A stretch of DNA of 64,000 bases from DTDR01 sp964505415 (GCA_964505415.1 CAZDHW010000001.1:57781-121780); one strand, 5' to 3'. Positions 42,521 through 51,167 are shown, counted from the stretch's first letter. A program made the numbers and translations. Notes: generated by a model from the letters alone, not told the origin.

Positions 42521-43669
42521 TTAGCCTTCTTTAGGTCGTTGCGGAGGTGGTGGAGTCTCTCGGGAAACTCTTTTCAATTCTTCCAGCAATCTTTTTTCTT
42601 CTTCCGAAATATATTTTGGGAAAAAGATTTTTAATTTAACTAATAAGTCTCCCGTATAATTTTGGGCTTTAATTCCTAATCCTTTCACTCTAATTATTTG
42701 GCCATCTTTAACACCGGGCTCGATTTTTATTTTTTTGTTACCTTTTAAAGTTGGTATTTCAATTTCTCCGCCCAAAAGAGCTAAGGTATAATGAATAGGC
42801 ACCTCCACCATTAAATCATAACCTTTTCTTAAAAATAAGGAATGGGGAATTTCTTCAAACTCAATAATAACATCACCGTAACCCCCTTCGCCGTAATGAC
42901 CCTCGCCCTTTAAGAGATAATAATTATTACTGTTGACAATTTCTAGCGGAATTTTAATCTTAAAAATTTTTCTTTTCTTTATTCGACCACTCCCGCCACA
43001 GGTTTTGCAGATTTCTTTAACTACTTTTCCACTGCCGCCACAATGGGTGCAAGTAGTAATTTTGATAATTTGGCTAAAACCACTTCTTTGAATATGATGA
43101 ATTTCTCCTTTTCCTTTACAAACTGGACAGGCAACTTTTCCTTTTCCACCGGTTCCTCCACAGTCGAGGCATTTTTCGTATCTTTCTAATTCAAAAGTTT
43201 TCTCTTTTCCTTCGACGATATCTTCTAAAGATACTTTCATTTTTACTCGAATATTACCACCAACCGGTTTTCTTTTTCTCTCCCTCGTTGGTTTTTCAAA
43301 GATATCAAAAATTGTTTCTTCTTCAAAAAATCTTCTAAGAAAATCAAAGGGGTCAAAACTACTACCAAAAATATCACGCCATTCATCAGCGTGAGTAAAA
43401 TGTTCCCAACTAAAGCCACCGGGTCCAAATTTTTGCGAGACTCCTTCGTGGCCATAAAGGTCATAAAGCCTTCTTTTTTCATCATCCATTAAAACTTCAT
43501 AGGCTTCAGAAATTTCTTTAAATTTTTCTTCTGCCTCTTTTCGATTTTCCGGATTCATATCCGGATGATATTTTTTCGCTAAACGTCTATATGCCTGCTT
43601 TATTTCTTCCTTAGTGGCGTTTCGGGAAACACCTAAAATTTCGTAGTAATCCTTTTTTGTCTTTTCCAT
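42521..43669 (-). CDS. dnaJ: Chaperone DnaJ
   Basis: The J domain has HPD at 35-37 (KYHPDMNPE). The Gly/Phe region is short and acidic (FGPGGFSWEHFTHADEWRDIFG). Four zinc-binding repeats are present (CLDCGGTG, CPVCKGKG, CTHCGGSG, CKTCGGSG), then the client-binding beta domains. At 382 residues it is a canonical class A Hsp40, in the same operon as its partners DnaK and GrpE but separated from dnaK by the sigma4-lid gene. Confidence 0.96.
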   Translation of the reverse strand: MEKTKKDYYEILGVSRNATKEEIKQAYRRLAKKYHPDMNPENRKEAEEKFKEISEAYEVLMDDEKRRLYDLYGHEGVSQKFGPGGFSWEHFTHADEWRDIFGSSFDPFDFLRRFFEEETIFDIFEKPTRERKRKPVGGNIRVKMKVSLEDIVEGKEKTFELERYEKCLDCGGTGGKGKVACPVCKGKGEIHHIQRSGFSQIIKITTCTHCGGSGKVVKEICKTCGGSGRIKKRKIFKIKIPLEIVNSNNYYLLKGEGHYGEGGYGDVIIEFEEIPHSLFLRKGYDLMVEVPIHYTLALLGGEIEIPTLKGNKKIKIEPGVKDGQIIRVKGLGIKAQNYTGDLLVKLKIFFPKYISEEEKRLLEELKRVSRETPPPPQRPKEG

Positions 43670-43733
43670 AAGAATAAATAAAGAACCTTTTTATTTAAAA
43701 TAAACTAAAATTTTAAATAAATTTAATTCTTTA

Positions 43734-44186
43734 TCAACTAACCTTTACCCTTTTTGCGCGCAATAACGGCTGGGCAGCGGCGGTCAATTCTTTTATCGCT
43801 TCGTTAATTAGTTTTTTATCTTTTTTGATAAGCACTTTCTTCAGTTTTTCTAATTTTGCTTCAATTTGTTTTCTTTCTTTAACCGAAAGGAGATTTCCGT
43901 ATTCTTTTAATTTCTTTTGAATAGTAAAATATTTTATCCGTCCGCGCATTAATGGTTTTTTGAGCTCTTTAAGAGCAGCAATTAACTCTTTACTTCCGAA
44001 TCTCCTTAATATTCTTTCTTCAATCTGACGAACCCTTTCGCGGGTGATGTTAAGTTTATCGCCAATCGCTTGTAAAGTGTGGGGAATTTCGCCGCCCAAA
44101 CCGTAGCGAAGGCGAATAACTTCTTCTTCTCTTTTTGTTAATGATTTAAGTATTTTTTCTAATTTGCCGTCTAAATTGCTCACCAT
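43734..44186 (-). CDS. Chimeric protein: sigma-70 region 4 fused to a DnaK-lid-like domain
   Basis: Residues 5-63 resemble RpoD region 4 (LEKILKSLTKREEEVIRLRYGLG, then NITRERVRQIE with the -35 recognition helix) and match the rpoD of this operon at about half the positions. Residues 88-146 align ungapped with DnaK 538-596 from the adjacent gene; by eye about 26 of 59 positions are identical, for example TI-K-LKE-G and KL--LK-V. Regions 2 and 3 are absent, so it cannot open promoters by itself. AAGGAG precedes the ATG, 12 nt after dnaK. A role linking -35 or RNAP flap binding to chaperone state is inference. Confidence 0.85.
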   Translation of the reverse strand: MVSNLDGKLEKILKSLTKREEEVIRLRYGLGGEIPHTLQAIGDKLNITRERVRQIEERILRRFGSKELIAALKELKKPLMRGRIKYFTIQKKLKEYGNLLSVKERKQIEAKLEKLKKVLIKKDKKLINEAIKELTAAAQPLLRAKRVKVS

Positions 44187-44198
44187 GTTTTCTCCTTT

Positions 44199-46070
44199 TT
44201 AAGATTTATTTTCTTCATCATATACTTCATAATCTTTTTTCTCCTTATTTTCACTTTCTTTTCTTTCTGTTTGCGCTTGGCGGTACATAGCTTCCGCCAA
44301 ACGATGACTGGCTCTCTGTAATTCATCAATAGCCCGTTCAATCTCCTCTTTGTTATCGCCTTTCATTACTTCTTTCAAACGATTTAACTTTTCTTCAATT
44401 TCTCGACGCTCACTTTCGGAAATTTTATCACCAAATTCCTTCAGATTTTTTTCAATCGTATAGGCTAAACTATCGGCTTTATTTCTCGTTTCTACTAATT
44501 CTTTTTTCTTGCGGTCCTCTTCGCGATACATTTCCGCTTCTTTAATCATCCTTTCAATCTCTTCTTTGGTTAAACCGGAAGAAGGTACAATTCTCATACT
44601 TTGTTCTTTTTTAGTCGCCAAATCTCTGGCAGTTACGTGTAAAATTCCGTCAGCATCCACATCAAATATTACTTCAATTTGCGGTACTCCTCGGGGCGCC
44701 GGCGGAATACCTACCAAATCAAATCTTCCTAAACTTTTGTTATCAGCGGCCATTGGTCTTTCTCCTTGTAATACGTGGATGGTGACAGCGGTTTGATTAT
44801 CTTCGGCAGTGGTGAAAATTTGGCTTCTTCTTACAGGAATTGTGGTGTTTCTTTCAATAATCTTAGTAAAAACACCGCCAAGGGTTTCAATACCTAAAGA
44901 AAGGGGGATAACATCTAAAAGGACGATGTCTTTAATCTCACCAGCAAGCACGGCTCCTTGAATAGCGGCACCAATCGCCACTACTTCGTCAGGGTTGATT
45001 CCTTTGTGTGGTTCTTTGCCAAAGAAATCTCTCACTACCTCTTGAACTCTCGGCATCCTTGTTTGCCCACCCACCAAAATAACTTCATCAATATCTTCGG
45101 GTCTCAATTTAGCATCTGCCAGGCAATTTCTTACCGGTTCCAAGGTTTTTTGGATTAAATCTTCAACCATAGCTTCTAAGCGTGCCCGGGTTAATTTTAA
45201 TTCTAAATGAATCGGTCCCCTTTCTGGGTCAGAATAGATAAAAGGTAAGCTTATTAAAGTTTCATATTTAGTAGAAAGTTCTCTTTTTGCCTTTTCCGCC
45301 GCTTCTCTTATTCTTTGTAAAGCGGTTCGGTCTTTAGATAAATCAACTTTATATTCTCTTCTTGCCTCTTCTAAAATCCATTCAACAATTCGGGCATCAA
45401 AATCATCGCCACCCAGATGGGTATTACCATTGGTAGCGATAACTTCAAAAACCCCTTCACCAATTTCTAAAATAGAAATATCAAAAGTACCGCCACCCAA
45501 ATCATAAACGGCAATTTTTTCGTTTTTCTTTTTATCTAAACCATAGGCTAAGGAAGCAGCGGTCGGTTCGTTAATAATTCTTAATACCTCTAAACCAGCA
45601 ATCTTACCCGCATCTTTAGTTGCCTGTCTTTGGGCATCGTTGAAATAAGCCGGAACGGTTATCACCGCTTGTTCAATCTTTTCGCCCAAATATTGTTCAG
45701 CCGCATTTTTTAAATATTCTAAAATCATCGCGGAAATCTGAGGTGGCGAATATTTTTTCCCATCTACTTCCACCCAAGCATCACCATTATCAGCCGGTAC
45801 TACCTTATAAGGAACCAATTTTATCTCCTCGGTTACTTCCGAATATTTTCTACCCATAAATCTTTTGATAGAATAAATTGTTCTTTCGGGATTGATTATT
45901 GCCTGTCTTTTCGCTAAAGTACCGACAAGCCGTTCTTTACCTAAAGCGACAACCGAAGGAGTTGTTCTTTCACCTTCGGGATTAGGAATCACAATTGGTT
46001 GACCCTTTTCCATTACTGCCACAACCGAAAAGGTTGTTCCTAAGTCAATACCAATGACTCTTTTTCTCAT
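44199..46070 (-). CDS. dnaK: Chaperone DnaK (Hsp70)
   Basis: Complete Hsp70 of 623 residues. The ATPase domain has GIDLGTTFSVVAV, VPAYFNDAQRQATKDAG, NEPTAASLAYG and VYDLGGGTFDISIL. The linker VLLDVIPLSLGIE leads to the substrate-binding domain, and the helical lid (about 500-600) ends in a charged tail (KKDYEVYDEENKS) reminiscent of the E. coli DVVDAEYEE end. GGAGGTAAAG precedes the ATG. No CIRCE operator was seen upstream of grpE or dnaK. Confidence 0.98.
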   Translation of the reverse strand: MRKRVIGIDLGTTFSVVAVMEKGQPIVIPNPEGERTTPSVVALGKERLVGTLAKRQAIINPERTIYSIKRFMGRKYSEVTEEIKLVPYKVVPADNGDAWVEVDGKKYSPPQISAMILEYLKNAAEQYLGEKIEQAVITVPAYFNDAQRQATKDAGKIAGLEVLRIINEPTAASLAYGLDKKKNEKIAVYDLGGGTFDISILEIGEGVFEVIATNGNTHLGGDDFDARIVEWILEEARREYKVDLSKDRTALQRIREAAEKAKRELSTKYETLISLPFIYSDPERGPIHLELKLTRARLEAMVEDLIQKTLEPVRNCLADAKLRPEDIDEVILVGGQTRMPRVQEVVRDFFGKEPHKGINPDEVVAIGAAIQGAVLAGEIKDIVLLDVIPLSLGIETLGGVFTKIIERNTTIPVRRSQIFTTAEDNQTAVTIHVLQGERPMAADNKSLGRFDLVGIPPAPRGVPQIEVIFDVDADGILHVTARDLATKKEQSMRIVPSSGLTKEEIERMIKEAEMYREEDRKKKELVETRNKADSLAYTIEKNLKEFGDKISESERREIEEKLNRLKEVMKGDNKEEIERAIDELQRASHRLAEAMYRQAQTERKESENKEKKDYEVYDEENKS

Positions 46071-46107
46071 CTTTACCTCCTTGCTTTTCTCTATTTATTA
46101 GACTCAT

Positions 46108-46575
46108 CTAAGTGGCCGAAGGATTTTGCTTTTCCTTACTCACAATTACTTGCGCCGGTTTTAGTACATAATCTTTGTAAAGATAGCCCTTACTTACCTC
46201 TTCCACAATTTTGTTAGGTGGTACCTTATCGGTCTCTACATAACCCACTGCTTCCGCATATTTGGGGTCAAAATCTTTCTCTAAAAGGGAATATTCTTTT
46301 AAACCGTGTTTCTCTAAAATACTTTTTAATTGATTATAAATAATTTCTAAGCCCCTTTTTAAATTCTGAAAATCATTAATCAATTCCGAATGAAATAGAG
46401 CCCGGTTGAAATTTTCTAAAACCGGAATAATATCCATAAAAAATTCTTTCAAACTCAACTCTTTAGCCATTAAAACCTCTTTTTCTTTACGCTTGCGAAA
46501 ATTATCAAATTCTGCCAAAAGGCGCAAATAGCTATCTTTTAACAAGCTTACCGGTCCAATTTTTCTCTTCTCCAT
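46108..46575 (-). CDS. grpE: Nucleotide exchange factor GrpE
   Basis: GrpE releases ADP from DnaK. The long helix (LLAEFDNFRKRKEKEV) and the C-terminal beta wing (FDPKYAEAVGYVETDKVPPNKIVEEVSKGYLYKDYVLKPAQVIVSK) are typical. At 155 residues it has a short N-terminus. It is first in the grpE-dnaK-sigma4/lid-dnaJ cluster, with a promoter facing the divergent adenosine kinase gene. Confidence 0.95.
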   Translation of the reverse strand: MEKRKIGPVSLLKDSYLRLLAEFDNFRKRKEKEVLMAKELSLKEFFMDIIPVLENFNRALFHSELINDFQNLKRGLEIIYNQLKSILEKHGLKEYSLLEKDFDPKYAEAVGYVETDKVPPNKIVEEVSKGYLYKDYVLKPAQVIVSKEKQNPSAT

Positions 46576-46576
46576 C

Positions 46577-46604
46577 TTGACTTTTGCTATTTAATTATTA
46601 TAAT
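46577..46604 (+). promoter_or_regulatory. Promoter of adenosine-specific kinase - asnS operon
   Basis: TTGACT (46577-46582), 16 bp, TATAAT (46599-46604). It starts 2 bp from the grpE ATG and overlaps the opposing grpE promoter, so the two probably compete. The ~42-nt leader ends in GGGAGGAGA before the ATG at 46654. Confidence 0.72.
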
Positions 46605-46629
46605 ATACCAAAATTTAAAGATTTGTCAA
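46602..46629 (-). promoter_or_regulatory. Promoter of grpE-dnaK operon
   Basis: On the minus strand TTGACA (46629-46624), 16 bp, TATATT (46607-46602). A TATAAT at 46602-46597 would need a 21-bp spacer. The -10 elements of the two divergent promoters interlock. No HrcA/CIRCE inverted repeat or sigma-32-like sequence was recognised. Confidence 0.6.
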
Positions 46630-46653
46630 CAATTAGCAATCAAGGGAGGAGAT

Positions 46654-47136
46654 ATGGAAATAAAAATAATCGAAGTTAAAAAACCAGCGGAAGTGAATGT
46701 GATTTTAGGTCAGAGCCATTTCATTAAGACAATAGAAGATTTATACGAAGTGATTGTTAGTACCAATCCTCAGGCTAAATTTGGCATTGCCTTTTGTGAA
46801 TCTTCGGGACCTTGTTTGGTGCGTTCGGAGGGCAACGATGAAGATTTAAAAAAATTGGCAATTGAAAATGCTTTAAATATTGGAGCTGGTCATTCTTTTA
46901 TAATTTTTTTAAAGGATGCCTATCCCATAAATATTTTAAACGGCATAAAACAGGTTTGCGAAGTTTGTAATTTATATGCGGCTACCGCCAATCCATTAAA
47001 AGTAATAATTGTTGATGATGGTGAAGGGCGAGGAATTTTAGGGGTGATTGATGGTTTTAAGCCGAAAGGTGTGGAAAAAGAAGAAGATATTGAGAAGCGG
47101 AAAAAATTTTTACGAGAGATTAAATACAAATTATGA
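46654..47136 (+). CDS. Adenosine-specific kinase (DUF355 family)
   Basis: The 160-residue protein matches the archaeal-type adenosine-specific kinase family: NVILGQSHFIKTIEDLYE, FGIAFCESSGPCLVRSEGND, GAGHSFIIFLKDAYPINIL and DDGEGRGILGVIDGFKPKG. Structural members bind AMP/adenosine; the physiological role is little studied. Its stop overlaps the asnS ATG (ATGA), implying co-expression. The family is best known from Archaea and thermophilic bacteria. Confidence 0.85.
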   Translation: MEIKIIEVKKPAEVNVILGQSHFIKTIEDLYEVIVSTNPQAKFGIAFCESSGPCLVRSEGNDEDLKKLAIENALNIGAGHSFIIFLKDAYPINILNGIKQVCEVCNLYAATANPLKVIIVDDGEGRGILGVIDGFKPKGVEKEEDIEKRKKFLREIKYKL

Positions 47137-48419
47137 TTTGGATAGAAAATATTGGTGAATATGAAGGAAAAGAGGTTCTTTTAAAGGGTTGGGTTTATAA
47201 CAAAAGGTCTTCGGGTAAAGTAAGATTTTTGTTAATTCGTGATGGTACCGGAATTATTCAAGCAGTTTTTGAAGAAAAAGAAGTGGCTAACGATTCTTTT
47301 GAATTAGCTGATAAAGTTAGTCAAGAATCAGTAGTGGAGTTAAAGGGAATTGTCCGAAAAGATGCGAGGGCACCGGGTGGCTATGAAATTGTTGCTAAGG
47401 AGTTGAAACTTTTAAGTCCTTCCGAAAATTTTCCAATAACTAAAAAAGAACACGGCATTGACTTTCTTTTACAACACCGTCACTTATGGCTTCGTTCGCG
47501 AAAACAGTTTGCTATTTTAAGAATTAGAGCGGAAGTGATAAAAGCCTGTCGGGATTTTTTAGACCAAAAGGGATTCCTTTTGGTTGATGCTCCGATATTA
47601 ACGCCAACTTCTTGTGAAGGGACAACTACCCTTTTTGAAGTTAATTATTTTGATAAAAAGGCCTATCTTTCTCAAAGTGGTCAGTTATATATGGAAGCCG
47701 CCGCGGCGGCTTTTGGTCGGGTTTATTGTTTTGGTCCAACTTTTCGGGCAGAAAAATCAAAAACAAGAAGACATTTAACGGAATTCTGGATGGTTGAGCC
47801 CGAAGCCAGTTTTATGGAACTTTTTGATATTATCAATTTAGCCGAAGAAATGATTTGTTATATTATTGAAAGAGTTTTGGAAAGACGAAAAAGAGAGCTA
47901 GCAATTTTAGAAAGAGATATTAAACCGTTAACAAATATTAAACCTCCTTTCCCGCGCCTCACTTATGACGAGGCGATAAAAAAGTTGAAAGAAGGTGGTT
48001 TTTCAATAAATTGGGGAGATGATTTTGGTGGTGATGAAGAGACCTTTTTATCAAACCTTTATGACAAACCATTAATTATCTATTATTATCCGGCAAAATG
48101 TAAAGCCTTTTATATGAAAAGATTAAAAGAGAATCCAGAAATCTCTTTATCGGTTGATATTTTGGCGCCCGAAGGTTATGGTGAGATTGTTGGCGGTGGT
48201 CAAAGAGAAGATGATATAAAAGAGTTAGAAAAAAGAATAGAAGAATATCAATTGCCTAAGGAACCTTTAGAATGGTATTTAGATTTAAGAAGATACGGTA
48301 GTTTTGTCCATTCTGGATTTGGTTTGGGAATAGAAAGGACAGTTGCTTGGATTTGTAAAATCAAACATGTAAGAGAAGCAATACCTTTCCCTCGGCTGAT
48401 TGACCGTATTTATCCCTAA
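47133..48419 (+). CDS. asnS: Asparaginyl-tRNA synthetase
   Basis: Class IIb synthetase with an N-terminal OB anticodon-binding domain (residues 1-100), motif 2 (FRAEKSKTRRHLTEFWMVEPE) and motif 3 (GFGLGIERTVAWICKIKHVREAIPFPR). The REAIPFPR ending and the GSGQLY-like SQSGQLYMEA loop favour AsnRS over AspRS. At 428 residues it is complete and compact. A discriminating Asp/Asn assignment would benefit from phylogeny. Confidence 0.9.
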   Translation: MIWIENIGEYEGKEVLLKGWVYNKRSSGKVRFLLIRDGTGIIQAVFEEKEVANDSFELADKVSQESVVELKGIVRKDARAPGGYEIVAKELKLLSPSENFPITKKEHGIDFLLQHRHLWLRSRKQFAILRIRAEVIKACRDFLDQKGFLLVDAPILTPTSCEGTTTLFEVNYFDKKAYLSQSGQLYMEAAAAAFGRVYCFGPTFRAEKSKTRRHLTEFWMVEPEASFMELFDIINLAEEMICYIIERVLERRKRELAILERDIKPLTNIKPPFPRLTYDEAIKKLKEGGFSINWGDDFGGDEETFLSNLYDKPLIIYYYPAKCKAFYMKRLKENPEISLSVDILAPEGYGEIVGGGQREDDIKELEKRIEEYQLPKEPLEWYLDLRRYGSFVHSGFGLGIERTVAWICKIKHVREAIPFPRLIDRIYP

Positions 48420-48455
48420 TATTTTTGGGGTAATAAAAAAACTTATTTTTTCGTT

Positions 48456-48471
48456 ATATATTATAATATAT
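48456..48471. repeat. AT-only perfect palindrome downstream of asnS
   Basis: ATATATTATAATATAT is a 16-bp perfect palindrome in the 195-bp convergent space between asnS and the OMP-like gene. A second hairpin (48543-48550 with 48554-48561, ATTATTGA/TCAATAAT, 3-nt loop) lies further on. Neither has a GC-rich stem plus T-tract, so terminator function is uncertain. Confidence 0.4.
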
Positions 48472-48614
48472 CTATCGTATGAAAAAAAGAAAATACTACA
48501 AAATTTTAAATTTTAATAAAAATTTATCTTCTATTAAAAAAGATTATTGAAAATCAATAATAAAAACCCCTTATCCCCCGAAGAATTTACCGAATAGTAT
48601 CCCAGTAGGTTAAT

Positions 48615-49097
48615 TTATAAATCTTTCTTAAAACCTATTTGGAGATAAAAAGATTTTTGGGTATTTTCTTCTTTATAAAGATTGATACCAGCTTCTAAAT
48701 AACCTTTTAATAAAAGAAAATCCTTTTCACCACCAATGCCACCTTTAAAGGCAATAGTAGTGGAACCTTTCTCTTCTAATATTTTGGTTAGAGTAAGTCC
48801 CAAAGGAAAATAAAGCTTTAATATTAAGGGAATATCAACATTGATAAGAAAATCAGAATATAAGCCACTTCCTAAGGAGAAGGATTTATAATTTTTTTGT
48901 AAGGATAATAAAAGAAAGCCAAAGCGATAATCAATTATGGAAATGAAAGGAGCGGTGAAATCTGTCTTTAAAGCTAAATAGGGATCGCTTCCTTTTTCAC
49001 CGAAAAGATTTTCTAAGGAGACACCAGCTCCTAAGGAAAGGGCAAAAGAAGTGCTTAAAATAAATAAAGAGATAAAAATAGCTAATAACTTCTTCAT
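48615..49097 (-). CDS. Small outer-membrane beta-barrel-like protein
   Basis: Unrecognised family. A clear signal peptide (MKKLLAIFISLFILSTSFA, residues 1-19) precedes a 140-residue region with alternating hydrophobic strands and many Gly/Leu/Phe turns (FISIIDYRFGFLLLSLQ, LILKLYFPLGLTLTKILEE, GYLEAGINLYKEENTQ), ending in a strand that reads FYLQIGFKKDL. This resembles an eight-stranded outer-membrane barrel. Last gene of the DUF3108-manC-rdgB-lipoprotein operon, overlapping the lipoprotein gene by 4 bp. Confidence 0.55.
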   Translation of the reverse strand: MKKLLAIFISLFILSTSFALSLGAGVSLENLFGEKGSDPYLALKTDFTAPFISIIDYRFGFLLLSLQKNYKSFSLGSGLYSDFLINVDIPLILKLYFPLGLTLTKILEEKGSTTIAFKGGIGGEKDFLLLKGYLEAGINLYKEENTQKSFYLQIGFKKDL

Positions 49098-49492
49098 TTC
49101 TTCTCCTTTTTAATTTTTATAACGTCACCTTCGATTTTTACACTCCTTGTAGTAATAGTAAAGCTGGAACCAAGAAATAAATCTACAAGAAAATCCACTA
49201 TATTATATTCATCAACAATTTTAAGATTTATCACACCATCGCCTCCAGCAGATTGGTTTTTTACAATTTGGCCAATATCAGGCTTTACAATAGGAATTAA
49301 ACCCCACAAGGCATACCAAACTCTGGTGCGTGTGCTAAAACTTTTAGTTACCATATATTCCGCATAATCTTCATAACCAGTTGTAGGGGAAATTGAAGCC
49401 ACTTTATCCATTCCTGCTCCATCAATAATCACTTGAGTGCAACTAAAAAAAAGAATTATTATTAAAAATAGAAGTATTATTTTTTTACTCAT
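49094..49492 (-). CDS. Bor/TRL-like small lipoprotein
   Basis: Signal peptide with lipobox FFSC (Cys18). The 132-residue protein then has RVWYALWGLIPIVKPDIGQIV and a closing ITTRSVKIEGDVIKI strand, the general layout of Bor- or TRL-type lipoproteins (a membrane-proximal hydrophobic WGLIP turn, then an alpha/beta C-terminus). Assignment is by pattern only. It overlaps both neighbours by 4 bp. Confidence 0.55.
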   Translation of the reverse strand: MSKKIILLFLIIILFFSCTQVIIDGAGMDKVASISPTTGYEDYAEYMVTKSFSTRTRVWYALWGLIPIVKPDIGQIVKNQSAGGDGVINLKIVDEYNIVDFLVDLFLGSSFTITTRSVKIEGDVIKIKKEKK

Positions 49493-50088
49493 TTCTCCTC
49501 CTTTTTAATTAAGGTTTCTAAATATTCCTTTAATTTCTGTAATGCCTTTGCCCGGTGGCTGATTTTATTCTTCTCTTTTCCTAATTGAGCAAAAGTTTTT
49601 TTATAACCATGGGGAATAAAAATCGGGTCATAACCAAAACCTTCTTTTCCCATCGGCTTTTCACTTATATAACCTTCACATTCACCTTCAAAGAATTTCA
49701 CTTTTTTTAAAGATAAAGCTAAACAGATTACCGATTTAAATTTTGCCTTTCTTTTATTTTTCTTAATACCTTTTAATAAAGACAAAACCTTTTTAATATT
49801 TGCTTTATCATCACCTTTTTTAGCAAAATGGGAAGAAAATATTCCTGGTGCCCCTTTTAAATAGTCAATCATTAAACCCGAATCTTCGCTAATAGTGATA
49901 TAACCCGTTTGTAACAAGCCAGTAATTGCCTTTTTATAAGCATTTTCGTAAAAAGTATCGCCATCTTCCTGGCATTTAAATTTAATCTTTAAATCATAAG
50001 GAGTTAATATTTCTAAATTTAAATCACTAAGGATTTCTTTAATCTCTTTTATCTTACCTTGGTTATTAGTACCTAAGAATATTTTCAT
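49489..50088 (-). CDS. rdgB: dITP/XTP pyrophosphatase (RdgB/HAM1)
   Basis: This enzyme hydrolyses non-canonical purine NTPs. Motifs are FLGTNNQGKIKEI (residues 4-16), the SEDSGLMIDYLKGAPGIFSSHFA segment, MGKEGFGYDPIFIPHGYKKTFAQL and KISHRAKALQKL. At 199 residues it is of family size. It overlaps the genes on both sides by 4 bp. Confidence 0.95.
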   Translation of the reverse strand: MKIFLGTNNQGKIKEIKEILSDLNLEILTPYDLKIKFKCQEDGDTFYENAYKKAITGLLQTGYITISEDSGLMIDYLKGAPGIFSSHFAKKGDDKANIKKVLSLLKGIKKNKRKAKFKSVICLALSLKKVKFFEGECEGYISEKPMGKEGFGYDPIFIPHGYKKTFAQLGKEKNKISHRAKALQKLKEYLETLIKKEEK

Positions 50089-51167
50089 AAATATTTTTTA
50101 TAATCCTTATTTTCTTTTAAAAGGGCTAAAAAATTTTTTATCTTCTCAAATTCTTTTTTTGAACTTACAAAGATTAAATCTTTCTCTTTAATAATTAGCA
50201 AATCATTAATACCTAAAGAAAAGATTGGTAAATCTTTGGTATAAAATATTGAATTTTTTGTTTGCCAATTGAAAACTTTGCCCATTTTTATATTTCCCTC
50301 TTCATCTTTATTATAATACCTTTCTAAGGCTAAAATTGAACCGACATCATCCCAATCAAAAGTTCCTTTTACGACGGCAATTCTTTCGGCCTTTTCCATA
50401 ATCGCATAATCAACCGAAATATTTTCCGCTCTTTTATAAATCTCTTTTAACAGTCTTTTTTCATTTTTTTTACCTAAATTCCTTTCTAAAAATTTTAAAT
50501 CCTCATAAAGGGAAGGTATAAACCTTTCAACCTGTTTTAAAAAATAACTTATTTTCCAGACAAACATTCCGCTATTCCAGAGAAATTTTTTGCTTACTAA
50601 AAATTCTTTGGCTTTTTCTAAATTTGGCTTCTCAACAAATCTTTTTGCTTGATAAGCAAAAAGATTATTTTCTTCTTTGATTAAAGAATCAATTTCAATA
50701 TAACCATAGCCAGTTGCCGGATAGGTTGGGGGGATACCAAAAGTGACTAAATAATCTTCTTCGGCAATTTTAAAAGCAAAATTGACACATTTATAAAATT
50801 CTTCTTCATTTTTAATTAAATGGTCAGCTGGTAAGACAATAGTTAAAGCATCATTGGTTTCTTTTTTGATATAAAGAGAAGCTAAGGCAATGGCAATCGC
50901 CGTATTTTTTGATTGGGGTTCAAGTACCAAATTTTTTTCTTTTAAAGAAAGAATTTCTTTAGTTTTTCTTTTTAAATCAATGGGAATTACATATTTTTGA
51001 TAATTTAAAGGTATAATTTTACTTATTCTTTTTTTTGTTAGCTTTAATAGTGATTCTTTATGAAAAAGTTTTAAAAATTGTTTTGGGTTATTAAAGCGGC
51101 TTAATGGCCAAAACCTTTCTCCTCGACCACCAGCGATAATTATGGCGTATCTTTTAAAACTTTTCAT
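50085..51167 (-). CDS. manC: Mannose-1-phosphate guanylyltransferase
   Basis: This enzyme makes GDP-mannose for glycans. The N-terminal nucleotidyltransferase motif is IIAGGRGERFWPLSR, followed by LEPQSKNTAIAIALA, LPADHLI, PATGYGYIE, FVEKPNLEKA, WNSGMFVW and SVDYAIMEKA. At 360 residues it corresponds to the monofunctional form without a phosphomannose isomerase domain. It overlaps the DUF3108 gene by 14 bp and rdgB by 4 bp. Confidence 0.93.
   Translation of the reverse strand: MKSFKRYAIIIAGGRGERFWPLSRFNNPKQFLKLFHKESLLKLTKKRISKIIPLNYQKYVIPIDLKRKTKEILSLKEKNLVLEPQSKNTAIAIALASLYIKKETNDALTIVLPADHLIKNEEEFYKCVNFAFKIAEEDYLVTFGIPPTYPATGYGYIEIDSLIKEENNLFAYQAKRFVEKPNLEKAKEFLVSKKFLWNSGMFVWKISYFLKQVERFIPSLYEDLKFLERNLGKKNEKRLLKEIYKRAENISVDYAIMEKAERIAVVKGTFDWDDVGSILALERYYNKDEEGNIKMGKVFNWQTKNSIFYTKDLPIFSLGINDLLIIKEKDLIFVSSKKEFEKIKNFLALLKENKDYKKYL

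Noticed and set aside
46576..46653. A CIRCE/HrcA operator or sigma-32 promoter upstream of grpE
   Set aside because: No TTAGCACTC/GAGTGCTAA inverted repeat and no heat-shock-specific -35/-10 pattern could be found; only ordinary sigma-70-like boxes are present.
48420..48614. tRNA or other structured RNA downstream of asnS
   Set aside because: No cloverleaf, TTCGA-type T-arm or CCA end could be traced; only AT-rich palindromes are visible.
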